A DNA stretch of 64,000 bases from Commensalibacter communis (GCF_947179015.1 NZ_CAMXCM010000006.1:54689-118688), one strand, 5' to 3'. Counted from the first letter of the stretch, positions 53,572-62,050 are shown. Translations and numbers: made by a program. Notes: generated by a model from the sequence alone, not told the origin.

Positions 53572-53997
53572 ATGGTAAACAAAAAAAATCATTTATTTTA
53601 TAGTATTGGAGATTTATCAAAATCGACAGGAACCAAAGTAGTAACAATAAGATATTATGAAAAAATAGGGCTTCTTCCTGAGCCTCCACGGACAGAAGGG
53701 GGATATAGAGCCTATACAAAAAAACATCAAGAAATATTATTTTTTATAATACGCTCCAGGGCTTTGGGATTTTCACTTATTGAAATACAAAATTTATTAA
53801 AGCTCAGTGAAAATGATATTTTGTTAAATCAGGATGTTTTAACAATAACTAAGAACCATTTAGAAAATATTAGGTCAAAAATATCATCATTACAAAAGAT
53901 GGAAACAAGTTTAAAAAACTTAATTAAAGAATGCCCTGATGGGAAAATATCTGGATGTGGTATTATTGATAGTCTTAATAACTATTCTGATACTTAG
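53572..53997 (+). CDS. MerR-family metal-responsive regulator
   Basis: The 141-residue protein has the MerR winged-helix start (YSIGDLSKSTGTKVVTIRYY, EKIGLLPEPPRTEGGYRAYT), a dimerisation helix (VLTITKNHLENIRSKISSLQ) and a C-terminal metal loop with C-P-D-G-K-I-S-G-C-G (CPDGKISGCGII). That loop fits the ZntR/CadR/PbrR group. At the position of the usual central Cys (Cys79 in PbrR) the sequence reads LLNQDV, so that ligand is missing. It starts 8 bases after the dyad and likely represses itself and activates the metallothionein-like gene. The ATG has no clear SD. Confidence 0.88.
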   Translation: MVNKKNHLFYSIGDLSKSTGTKVVTIRYYEKIGLLPEPPRTEGGYRAYTKKHQEILFFIIRSRALGFSLIEIQNLLKLSENDILLNQDVLTITKNHLENIRSKISSLQKMETSLKNLIKECPDGKISGCGIIDSLNNYSDT

Positions 53998-54027
53998 TCA
54001 GTAAGATCATAATAGAAAAACTTACAT

Positions 54028-54059
54028 CTACAAGGCTATTTTATCCAACAGCCTTGTAG
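54028..54059. terminator. Bidirectional terminator between the MerR and pyrophosphatase genes
   Basis: CTACAAGGCT (54028-54037) and AGCCTTGTAG (54050-54059) form a perfect 10-bp stem with a 12-base loop between the convergent genes. Confidence 0.75.
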
Positions 54060-54070
54060 AGCATTAAACA

Positions 54071-54595
54071 TTATTTTTTAAAGTTTTTAATTGATGTTTC
54101 GATCAATTCACAAGCTTTGGCTTTATTATCCCAACCTTGGATTTTAACCCATTTTCCTTTTTCAAGGTCTTTGTAATGGGTAAAGAAATGTTCAATTTCT
54201 TGACGTGTAATTTCTGGAAGTTCAGAGACTTCGTTAATATTGGTATAGGCTGGGTGGATTTTGTCGTGCGGAACACAGATCACTTTTTCATCCATGCCTG
54301 ATTCATCTTCCATTTTCAATACACCAATCGGGCGTGCGCGAATAACGCATCCTGGAATAACAGGCTCTGGGCATAAAACCAACATATCAATCGGATCACC
54401 ATCAGCAGCTAATGTATTGGGAATAAACCCATAAGCAGCTGGATAAACCATTGGTGTGAATACAACGCGGTCAACAAATACAGCACCGCTGTCTTTATCG
54501 ACTTCGTACTTTACTTTTGATCCTTTAGGAATTTCAATCACAACATTAATGTCGTTTGGCACGTCTTTGCCAGGAGCAATCTTAGATAAATCCAT
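54071..54595 (-). CDS. ppa: Inorganic pyrophosphatase
   Basis: The 174-residue family I enzyme hydrolyses pyrophosphate to phosphate. The start at 54595 (MDLSKIAPGKDVPNDINVVI) is chosen because GGAA stands before it and it gives the usual N-terminus; a frame to 54631 adds 12 unlikely residues. Motifs are VIEIPKGSKVKYEVDKDSG, MVYPAAYGFIPNTLAADGDP and the signature DGDPIDMLVL with the metal-binding aspartates, then DEKVICVP and FFTHYKDLEKGKWVKIQGW. Confidence 0.95.
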   Translation of the reverse strand: MDLSKIAPGKDVPNDINVVIEIPKGSKVKYEVDKDSGAVFVDRVVFTPMVYPAAYGFIPNTLAADGDPIDMLVLCPEPVIPGCVIRARPIGVLKMEDESGMDEKVICVPHDKIHPAYTNINEVSELPEITRQEIEHFFTHYKDLEKGKWVKIQGWDNKAKACELIETSIKNFKK

Positions 54596-54890
54596 AATTT
54601 TTTTCCAATTTTTAATAAGATGAAAAAGCATAGCGAGTTATTAGTTTTTTTTCAATATATATAAGATGTTGATGATTTGCAGGTAAAGATAAATATAAAG
54701 AAGCACAATTTTTTTGACTTGAAATATTATCATATAACTATCAGTAATAATTAATAATATATGTATAATTATAATAAATTCTCATTTTAATTAAGAATAA
54801 TAACTATATTATTAATTTATTTATTAAGAAAAATGGCGTAGGTTTATAGAAAATATTTTATTTTATTGATAATATAAGGAGTAATCATCA

Positions 54891-55775
54891 ATGATTACGC
54901 ATTTAAACTATAAACTCATTGTATTAGAAGCCAGGAAAAGGCAGATTATTAGTATCAATCCTAATGATTATTCAACCAACATCCTTTTACAAGACCAATC
55001 TGGAACGCCAGATGGTATTGTATTTAATCCTAATGACCAGCTATTTTATTGGACAAATATGGGGGCAGATTTTGATGCTTGGGACGGCTATATTCAGCAT
55101 TGTAATTTGGATGGCAAAGATACAGGTTTCACGGTTAAAATTGGAGATACCCATACTCCGAAACAAATCCAATTGGATCAACGGACGAATTATTTATACT
55201 GGTGCGATCGTGAGGGTATGAAAATTGAACGATGTGCCATCGAAACTGGTAAAGTCGAATTTTTGCTTGATACACAGGATATGTATTTGGATGAAGAAAA
55301 AGAAAACAGACATTGTGTTGGGATCGCGTTGGATATTCAAAATAACCGTATCTTTTGGACTATGAAAGGACCACCCAAAAGCGGAACAGGACGCTTACTT
55401 TGTGCGCCCTTTGATTTTAATGATAAGCAGGCCGTGATTAACTCATCTCAGATAAAAATCGTCTATGACCATCTTCCAGAACCGATAGATCTGGAACTTG
55501 ACTATAAAAATGATTATCTTTATTGGTCAGACAGAGGCGCAGAACCTGATGGCAATTCGTTGAATAGATTGCAGCTTTCAACCCTCAGCAATAAAGAAGT
55601 CGTTGTGCGTGGGTTTGATGAAACAATCGGTTTTACGGTTGATGCAGATCATCACCTAGCTTTCGTCGCTGATAAGATGGGGCATGTGTATCAAGCCAAT
55701 CTGCAAACTAAAGAGAAAAAAGTGATCTTTACATCAGAAAACGGTGCGTTCACAGGGTTGATTAAGGTCGGGTAG
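54891..55775 (+). CDS. YWTD-type beta-propeller protein
   Basis: The 294-residue protein repeats the Y-W-T/S/C-D pattern of LDL-receptor class B propellers: DQLFYWTNMGADFDAWDGYI, NYLYWCDREGMKIERC, NRIFWTMKGPPKSGTGRL, DYLYWSDRGAEPDGNSLNRL. No signal peptide is visible, so it should be cytosolic. Its last residues (AFTGLIKVG) are 9 bases before a TauD-like gene fragment. Bacterial examples have been annotated near dioxygenases; the substrate and role are unknown. Confidence 0.75.
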   Translation: MITHLNYKLIVLEARKRQIISINPNDYSTNILLQDQSGTPDGIVFNPNDQLFYWTNMGADFDAWDGYIQHCNLDGKDTGFTVKIGDTHTPKQIQLDQRTNYLYWCDREGMKIERCAIETGKVEFLLDTQDMYLDEEKENRHCVGIALDIQNNRIFWTMKGPPKSGTGRLLCAPFDFNDKQAVINSSQIKIVYDHLPEPIDLELDYKNDYLYWSDRGAEPDGNSLNRLQLSTLSNKEVVVRGFDETIGFTVDADHHLAFVADKMGHVYQANLQTKEKKVIFTSENGAFTGLIKVG

Positions 55776-55784
55776 TAGCCTGGT

Positions 55785-56117
55785 ATGATGTTTGAGTCAT
55801 TACAAGAGCATGGTTTTTATATAATTGATAATGTTAAGTCATTAAGTGACGCATTGAACTTAACAGAAGCTTTGGGTCGAATACTTCCTTTAAATGGCAA
55901 AGATACACAAATATTGCAACCTAAGAATAAATTATCATCGAATTTTAAATCTTTAAGTTATTTTTATGGTTTTGATAGTTTTCCATTACATACGGACACT
56001 ACTTTTTGGTCTATTCCAGCCCGATATATTATTTTCTTTTTGAAAGAGAAGGTGGATACAGGAACAGTTTTATCAAAAAAATCAAACAGCTTTGATAATA
56101 AAGAAATATGTAAATAA
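55785..56117 (+). pseudogene. TauD/TfdA-like dioxygenase, N-terminal fragment ended by a frameshift
   Basis: The frame codes for an N-terminal TauD-like part: ESLQEHGFYIIDNVKSLSDA, LTEALGRILPLNGKD, and the iron-binding H-x-D in SFPLHTDTTFWSIPARYIIF. It ends at 56117 with a non-homologous tail (KKSNSFDNKEICK). If one A is removed from the A7 run at 56075-56081, the frame continues as VLSKNQTALIIKKYVNKSPI and IGGNVYSFPWFGIND in the next ORF. The distal His of the facial triad is not seen even then. It follows the YWTD gene by 9 bases. Confidence 0.65.
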
Positions 56118-56589
56118 ATCTCCTATTTTTTTTAGAAAACAAATAGGAGGTAATGTTTATAGTTTTCCCTGGTTTGGAATAAATGATACAAGCATAATGT
56201 TTGATCCATGTTACATGCAACCAATTAATAAGGAAGAACTCCGTCAAAAGGCAGAACTAAAGAGTAAGGTGTTGAGTTCCATAGGTCATCATAAAGTTGA
56301 ATGTCCTGCGTGTCAAAGTGTGGCAACAGTGATAGGTAAGGAGATAGGAGCTAGCAAAATTGAAAATGGAGAATATGAAGTTGTTGTAAGAAGGTCTGTA
56401 ATTCCGACTGAATTTGATTGTATTGCTTGTGGTTTAAAAATACGAGGATATCCGCAATTAGTTGCAGCTAAGATTGGTGATTATTATACACGCCGCACGA
56501 CATATTCACCTCAAGATTATTATGGACTGATAGATCCTAGTGATTTTGATCCTTCCGAGTATTATGGTGAAGAATTTAATAATGAGTAA
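56092..56589 (+). CDS. Chimeric ORF: TauD-like middle part joined to a zinc-ribbon C-terminus
   Basis: The 165-residue frame begins with residues that continue the TauD-like fragment (KSPIFFRKQIGGNVYSFPWF, SIMFDPCYMQPIN). From about residue 43 it changes into a charged helix and a four-cysteine ribbon (VECPACQ and FDCIACGLKI, C-x-x-C twice) with an acidic tail ending SEYYGEEFNNE. The second half resembles the C-terminus of larger hypothetical zinc-ribbon proteins. A deletion fusing two genes would explain it. No own promoter or SD is apparent, so translation is doubtful. Confidence 0.45.
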   Translation: MIIKKYVNKSPIFFRKQIGGNVYSFPWFGINDTSIMFDPCYMQPINKEELRQKAELKSKVLSSIGHHKVECPACQSVATVIGKEIGASKIENGEYEVVVRRSVIPTEFDCIACGLKIRGYPQLVAAKIGDYYTRRTTYSPQDYYGLIDPSDFDPSEYYGEEFNNE

Positions 56590-56651
56590 TTTTTTCTTAA
56601 AAAAAACCTTGCAAAAAGGTTCATTTTACGGCAAATAGAGAAAGCGTTTGT

Positions 56652-56725
56652 GCGCCTGTAGCTCAACTGGTTAGAGCCGGCCGCTCATAACGGTCTGGTT
56701 GCAGGTTCAAGTCCTGCCGGGCGCA
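56652..56725 (+). tRNA. tRNA with CAU anticodon (elongator Met or Ile2)
   Basis: A 74-base cloverleaf folds with acceptor GCGCCTG/CGGGCGC, D-arm GCTC/GAGC, anticodon stem GGCCG/CGGTC with loop CTCATAA (anticodon CAT), and T-arm GCAGG/CCTGC with TTCAAGT. The discriminator base is A and CCA is not encoded. CAU can belong to elongator tRNA-Met or to tRNA-Ile2, which is modified to lysidine; sequence alone does not settle it. The flanks AAAGCGT and ACGCTTT extend the acceptor stem. Confidence 0.93.
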
Positions 56726-56826
56726 GACGCTTTTTATATCTATTATTTCGCCTGAAGCAAAAAATTAGGCGGGCAATTTCCCCCTATATTATATGTTTGA
56801 TGGATTTTTGAAGGAGCTTCCTTACG

Positions 56827-58506
56827 ATGGCTGGGCCTCAGTATGTTTATGTAATGAAAGATTTGACCAAGGCTTATCCTGGTGGACGAGAAGTTTTTAA
56901 AGGCATTACTTTATCCTTTTTGCCAGGTGTAAAAATTGGTGTGCTTGGGGTGAATGGTGCGGGTAAATCAACCCTCTTAAAAATCATTGCAGGTAAAGAT
57001 AAAGAGTTCGGTGGGGAAGCTTGGGCTGCTGATGGAATAAAAGTAGGGTACTTAGAACAAGAACCCCAACTTGATAATACTAAAAATGTTGGTGAAAACG
57101 TTGCTGAAGGCTTTGGGCCTTTAAAAAAAGCAGTTGATCGTTTTAATGAAATCTCTATGAAGTTCGCAGAACCGATGGATGATGATGAAATGAATAACTT
57201 GCTTACTGAACAGTCAGAATTACAGGAAATCATTGATGCAGGCAATGGTTGGGATTTAGACCGTCAAATTGAAATTGCTTTAGATGCATTGCGTTGTCCA
57301 CCTGCACATTTAAGTGTGGAAAAACTTTCTGGTGGTGAACGTCGTCGTGTGGCTTTATGTCGTTTATTACTTGAAAAGCCAGATATTTTATTGCTTGATG
57401 AACCAACCAACCATTTGGATGCGGAAAGCGTTGCTTGGCTTGAACAAACATTGCGTGAATATACTGGCACAGTGATTTTGATTACCCATGATCGTTATTT
57501 CTTGGATAATGTTACGAACTGGATCTTGGAAATTGAACGTGGGCGCGGACATCCATTTGAAGGCAATTACTCTTCATGGTTGGATCAAAAACGTAAACGC
57601 TTGGCTCAAGAAGAAAAAGAAGAAAGTGCACGTCAACGTGCATTGGCGGCTGAACAACAATGGATCAGTGCTTCTCCTAAAGCTAGACAAGCAAAAAGTC
57701 AGGCTCGTATTGCAAAATACGAAGAAATGTTGGCGCAGAGCCAGGAAAAGTCTGGTGGTACTGCGGAAATTAATATTGCACCAGGCCCTCGTTTAGGAAG
57801 TGTTGTCATTGAAGCTGAGAACCTTAGCAAAGGATTTAATGATCGTTTGTTGATTGATGGGTTAGACTTCAAATTACCACCTGGAGGTATTGTTGGTGTT
57901 ATTGGTCCCAATGGTGCTGGTAAGTCCACTTTATTTAAGATGATTACAGGTGCGGATAAACCAGATCAAGGGGAAATTCGTGTTGGTGAAACGGTAAAAC
58001 TTGGATATGTGGATCAATCTCGTGATGATTTAGATCCAAATAAAACCGTATGGGAAGAAATCTCTGGCGGAACAGACGTGCTTTATTTTGGTAAACGTTC
58101 GATTGCGTCTCGTGCTTATGTTGGTGCATTTAACTTTAAAGGATCCGATCAACAAAAGAAAGTTGGCATTCTTTCTGGTGGTGAACGTAACCGCGTGCAT
58201 TTGGCAAAAATGTTAAAGAAAGAAAGCAATGTTTTATTGCTTGATGAACCAACCAATGATTTGGATTTGGATACGTTACGTGTATTGGAAGAAGCATTAG
58301 AGGAATTTGCTGGTTGCGCTGTGGTTATCAGCCATGATCGTTGGTTCTTGGATCGCTTGGCAACCCATATTTTGGCTTTTGAAGGCGACAGTCACGTTGA
58401 ATGGTTCCAAGGAAACTTTGAAGCCTATGAAGCAGATAAACGCCGTCGTCTTGGCCCTGATGCTACTGAACCAAGCCGTATTAAATATAAACCTATTTCA
58501 CGGTAA
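56827..58506 (+). CDS. ettA: ABC-F translation factor, energy-dependent translational throttle EttA
   Basis: The 559-residue protein has two ATPase domains without membrane segments. Domain 1: Walker A GVNGAGKST, signature KLSGGERRRVALCRLLLE, Walker B ILLLDEPTNHLD. Domain 2: GPNGAGKST, ILSGGERNRVHLAKMLKK, VLLLDEPTNDLD. An arm insert and linker (ERGRGHPFEGNYSSWLDQKR, then QQWISASPKARQAKSQARIA) are typical of EttA. It gates ribosome entry into elongation according to the ADP/ATP ratio. AAGGAG precedes the ATG. Confidence 0.95.
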   Translation: MAGPQYVYVMKDLTKAYPGGREVFKGITLSFLPGVKIGVLGVNGAGKSTLLKIIAGKDKEFGGEAWAADGIKVGYLEQEPQLDNTKNVGENVAEGFGPLKKAVDRFNEISMKFAEPMDDDEMNNLLTEQSELQEIIDAGNGWDLDRQIEIALDALRCPPAHLSVEKLSGGERRRVALCRLLLEKPDILLLDEPTNHLDAESVAWLEQTLREYTGTVILITHDRYFLDNVTNWILEIERGRGHPFEGNYSSWLDQKRKRLAQEEKEESARQRALAAEQQWISASPKARQAKSQARIAKYEEMLAQSQEKSGGTAEINIAPGPRLGSVVIEAENLSKGFNDRLLIDGLDFKLPPGGIVGVIGPNGAGKSTLFKMITGADKPDQGEIRVGETVKLGYVDQSRDDLDPNKTVWEEISGGTDVLYFGKRSIASRAYVGAFNFKGSDQQKKVGILSGGERNRVHLAKMLKKESNVLLLDEPTNDLDLDTLRVLEEALEEFAGCAVVISHDRWFLDRLATHILAFEGDSHVEWFQGNFEAYEADKRRRLGPDATEPSRIKYKPISR

Positions 58507-58532
58507 TTCATATTTCGACTTGTGAAATAGAT

Positions 58533-58568
58533 ACACCCATTTCATTATAGGATGAAATGGGTGTTTTC
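58533..58568 (+). terminator. Terminator after ettA
   Basis: ACACCCATTTCAT (58533-58545) and ATGAAATGGGTGT (58552-58564) form a perfect 13-bp stem with a 6-base loop, followed by TTTCATTT. Confidence 0.85.
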
Positions 58569-58594
58569 ATTTATAAGTGTGTCTAGAAAATATC

Positions 58595-59116
58595 ATGATT
58601 TCCTCTGAGTTATATACACCAAGATTAATTTTATCCCCTGTTGGATGGCAAGATTTAGAGGATGTTGTTTCTCTGAAAACCGATAGCCAGGCCTTTGGTC
58701 ACATGTTGGGTGGGGTGAGGACACGTTTAAAAGCTGAAATTGAAATGGCAGAAGATACAACATATTGGGGTTGTCACCGTATAGGAATGTATGTTGTTCG
58801 TGAAAATGCACAATTGGGTTGTTCTCGTTTTTTAGGCATAACAGGGATTCATCATCGCCAAGATGGTCGGGGATACGCATTGAGATTTTCGCTTTGGCCT
58901 TGGGCTCAGGGTAAAGGATATGCGCGTGAGGCCGCTTATGCTGTGTTAATAGAGGCTCATTTACGTGGACATGATCGTATCGTTGCAATAGCCAAAGAGG
59001 ACAATATCCCGTCACGTAGAGTATTAGGAGGAATAGGGATGGTTATTGAGGAAGTCTTTATGCGACATGGAAATAAAATGTTGATGTATATCAGTAAAAA
59101 CGATAATAAAAATTAA
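58595..59116 (+). CDS. GNAT-family N-acetyltransferase
   Basis: The start at 58595 (MISSELYTPRLILSPVGWQD) is chosen over 58577 because it gives the usual RimJ/RimL-like opening (TPRLILSP). The 173-residue protein has the acetyl-CoA motif WPWAQGKGYAREAAYAVLIE (Q-x-x-G-x-G/A) and a C-terminal IAKEDNIPSRRVLGGIGMVI. It should acetylate an amino group of a small molecule or protein N-terminus. It stands alone between ettA and the radical SAM gene. Confidence 0.88.
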   Translation: MISSELYTPRLILSPVGWQDLEDVVSLKTDSQAFGHMLGGVRTRLKAEIEMAEDTTYWGCHRIGMYVVRENAQLGCSRFLGITGIHHRQDGRGYALRFSLWPWAQGKGYAREAAYAVLIEAHLRGHDRIVAIAKEDNIPSRRVLGGIGMVIEEVFMRHGNKMLMYISKNDNKN

Positions 59117-59143
59117 TATTTATTTAAGATAAGGTTCTTATCG

Positions 59144-60460
59144 TTGGTTTATAATCCTTTTAATATTTTTAAAAAGAAGAAACCTACATCTGATTTATAT
59201 CCAAACCGTTTTATTTTTGGGTTTGTTGATGAAATTAATGTCGTCTTTGCCAGTGGTTGGGTTTGTGATGTTAACCATATTAATGACAGATTAGTTTGCG
59301 AGGCTGTCATATCCGATACGGGAGAAGTATTAGCTTTCGCCCTTGCAAATTCTTTATATCATGTGGATATCCCCAGTGTAGGGGATGGAAAGAATTACTA
59401 TGCATTTTGGATAAAATTTTCACGTGAGTTGACAAGTGATGAAAGGGATAAAGTTATTATTCGTATTCAAGGAACGAATACACTCATTCCTTTCGCACCT
59501 CAGATAAGGACTGTGTTTCAGCCTTTTGCTCAAATGGCAATGGATATTGTCAATAATTGTAATTTAAGATGTCCATTTTGTTTGTATGATTATTCCTCTA
59601 CAAAAAAAACCTATTTTATGAGTGAGAAAACTCTAGATATTTTGCTCAAGTTACTTCCTTATGTAGATGATGGTCAGTTTTGGTTTTCTTGTCTACATGA
59701 ACCAGCATTACATCCTCAATTTGAATATTTTTTACAAAAAATTCCTCAACAATATCGTAAGAAGATTTCGTTTACGACTAATTTGGCCAAGAAAATGCCA
59801 GATAGTTATTTCGAATTCCTTGCTACCTCAAACATAGATCATATTAATATATCCATTGAATCTTTTGTTCCCCAATCTTATGTAAAGTTTCGTAAAGGGG
59901 CACGTTATCAAATCTTTATGGATAATTTAGAAAGACTTGCAACAGCAATGAATTCTTTTAACTCCATAACAACAATAAATTATATTGCTATGGCATATAA
60001 GACGAATTTCAAAGAATTTCCTGAAATGTATCAGTCATTGATAAATAAATATCATGGATCTTATTTTGAAATGAGAGACACTTTTGATTTGCCTTTTATT
60101 GCCCAAGATTTCAAAGATGAGGAATTTTTATCAGAAGCAGATTGGGATTGGCTTGAGGATCAGTTCAAATATATCGATAAACAAACGATTGCATTATACA
60201 GACATTTTAGGATCCAAAAAGAAGAACAAAAAGATTATATAGACCTAGATCCACCACCAATTCCAGTAGCTCAGGAAGTACAAGAGATCATTTTAAACAG
60301 ACAATTTACGTTAAGAGTTTCTTGGGATGGGGCGATAGAAGTTTTTGCAAAAGTGGCTCCTAGTTTAATGGATCGTAAAATTTTAGAGACTAATGTTAAT
60401 AACATACTGAATCCTAAGGGTTTTTACGAAGAAATACTGAAAGTAAAACAAATTTTATAA
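59144..60460 (+). CDS. Radical SAM protein with an N-terminal beta-rich domain
   Basis: The 438-residue protein starts at a TTG with AAGG upstream. Residues about 20-115 are beta-rich (IFGFVDEINVVFASGWVCDV, then CEAVISDTGEVLAFALANSL), similar in style to the middle part of the glycosyltransferase at 40957-44019 (GW-x-C/Y-x-x-N/A). The radical SAM domain starts at about 128 with MDIVNNCNLRCPFCLYDY (C-x3-C-x2-C) and goes on with FWFSCLHEPALHPQFEYFLQ and NIDHINISIESF. There is no SPASM cysteine set at the end. The substrate is unknown; a role in surface-glycan or peptide modification is possible. Confidence 0.8.
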   Translation: MVYNPFNIFKKKKPTSDLYPNRFIFGFVDEINVVFASGWVCDVNHINDRLVCEAVISDTGEVLAFALANSLYHVDIPSVGDGKNYYAFWIKFSRELTSDERDKVIIRIQGTNTLIPFAPQIRTVFQPFAQMAMDIVNNCNLRCPFCLYDYSSTKKTYFMSEKTLDILLKLLPYVDDGQFWFSCLHEPALHPQFEYFLQKIPQQYRKKISFTTNLAKKMPDSYFEFLATSNIDHINISIESFVPQSYVKFRKGARYQIFMDNLERLATAMNSFNSITTINYIAMAYKTNFKEFPEMYQSLINKYHGSYFEMRDTFDLPFIAQDFKDEEFLSEADWDWLEDQFKYIDKQTIALYRHFRIQKEEQKDYIDLDPPPIPVAQEVQEIILNRQFTLRVSWDGAIEVFAKVAPSLMDRKILETNVNNILNPKGFYEEILKVKQIL

Positions 60461-60655
60461 AGTATAAAATGAACTGTTTTATTTATTTTAACAGCATCTC
60501 AAACAAATGTTATTATAAACAGCAATGTTAATCTTGCTATTTATTGCACAAATTGCATATTATAATGTTTATTTTAAATTTTATTGCTTTGATTCACTTT
60601 AGCAATTTCTTTTAAAATCCGTTTGCAATATTTCGAGAAGTTAAAGATGTAATTA

Positions 60656-62023
60656 ATGGATCAGTTAAAAAAAAGTGCAAAGCTATTATCTTTATGGCAG
60701 GTTGTAATCATTGGGGTTGCTTATTTAACGCCAATGACTGTATTTGATACCTTTGGAATTGTTTCTGAACGTACAAATGGTCGTGTTCCACTAGCGTATT
60801 TGCTCACCTTAGTCGCTATTTTATTAACAGCGATGAGCTATAGTCGGTTGGCAGCGACCTTTCCAGAATCTGGTTCTGCTTTTACATATACAGGTAAAAT
60901 ATGCGGTAAAGAGAGTGGCTTTATTGTTGGGTGGGCTACGTTACAGGATTATATGTTGTTACCCATGATTAATGCGTTGTTGTCTGGGGCTTATCTCAGT
61001 GCGTTATTTCCAGATATTCCAACGTGGGTGTTGATTTCTGTTTATGTGGCTATCGTTACCTTTATTAATTCTCGTAATGTTAGTTTACTGGCCAATATGA
61101 ATTTTATATTTGTTGGGGTTCCGCTAATCTTAACAGTTTATTTTATTTATCTTGTTATTCATATTAAACTTGGCGATGGTTGGGCTGCTGTGCTGACCAC
61201 GAAACCATTATTTAATGGGGATAATAGTTTGGGACCTTTGGTTGGCGGGGCTGCGGTCTTATGTTTTTCATTCCTTGGGTTTGATGCGGTATCAACGTTG
61301 GCAAGTGAAACAAAAGATTCACAAAAAACAATCCCCAGAGCAATTATGATAACTGTGTTGGCAGGTGGGGTTATTTTCTTTATTAGTGCTTGGTTTATTC
61401 AGCTATATTATCCAACCAATGAGCTATTAAAAAATTATAAAGATTCATCTTCGCCTGAAATTGCTTTATATGTAGGTGGTGCAATTTTCCAAAAATTCTT
61501 TATGATTGCAATGTTGGTGAATACATTGGCATCGGCGTTGGCATCTCATGCAAGTGCAGCTAGATTATTGCACATTATGGGAATTGCTCGATTTATTCCA
61601 GGCCAGATGTTTAGATATGTTCACCCTAAATATCATTCGCCTTATTTCTGTGTGCTATTGGTTGGTCTTTTATCCCTGGCTGCTATTTTTTGCACACTTG
61701 ATACCGCGGTTTCATTTGTTAATTTTGGTGCGATGATTGCATTTAGTGCGGTCAATATTTGTATTCTAGTGATGTTTGCTTTTTATAAAAGGCAAATTAA
61801 AACATTTAAAGATATTGCTTTGAATATTATTTTTCCTTTGCTGGGATTAACAACTGTTGGCTATATGTGGTTGAACTTACAGATGGACTCCTTTATATTT
61901 GGTCTATCATGGACATTTTTGGGATTACTTTATCTTCTTTATCTAAAAAAATATCAAAAAGAACTTTTTGTAAAAGACGATCAGACATTCTTACGAAAAG
62001 AAGAAGATGCCCTTACTCTTTAA
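60656..62023 (+). CDS. APC-family amino acid/polyamine permease
   Basis: The 455-residue permease has 12 helices and APC motifs: LSLWQVVIIGVAYLTPMTVF, AMSYSRLAATFPESGSAFTY, GWATLQDYMLLPMINALLSG, AVLCFSFLGFDAVSTLASET followed by KDSQKTIPRAI. The style is that of PuuP/PlaP-like or amino-acid permeases. It lies 27 bases before a DAO-family oxidase gene resembling PuuB, so it may import the substrate (putrescine or an amine) for that enzyme. Confidence 0.88.
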   Translation: MDQLKKSAKLLSLWQVVIIGVAYLTPMTVFDTFGIVSERTNGRVPLAYLLTLVAILLTAMSYSRLAATFPESGSAFTYTGKICGKESGFIVGWATLQDYMLLPMINALLSGAYLSALFPDIPTWVLISVYVAIVTFINSRNVSLLANMNFIFVGVPLILTVYFIYLVIHIKLGDGWAAVLTTKPLFNGDNSLGPLVGGAAVLCFSFLGFDAVSTLASETKDSQKTIPRAIMITVLAGGVIFFISAWFIQLYYPTNELLKNYKDSSSPEIALYVGGAIFQKFFMIAMLVNTLASALASHASAARLLHIMGIARFIPGQMFRYVHPKYHSPYFCVLLVGLLSLAAIFCTLDTAVSFVNFGAMIAFSAVNICILVMFAFYKRQIKTFKDIALNIIFPLLGLTTVGYMWLNLQMDSFIFGLSWTFLGLLYLLYLKKYQKELFVKDDQTFLRKEEDALTL

Positions 62024-62050
62024 TCTATGTTACGAAACGAGTTATATTAA

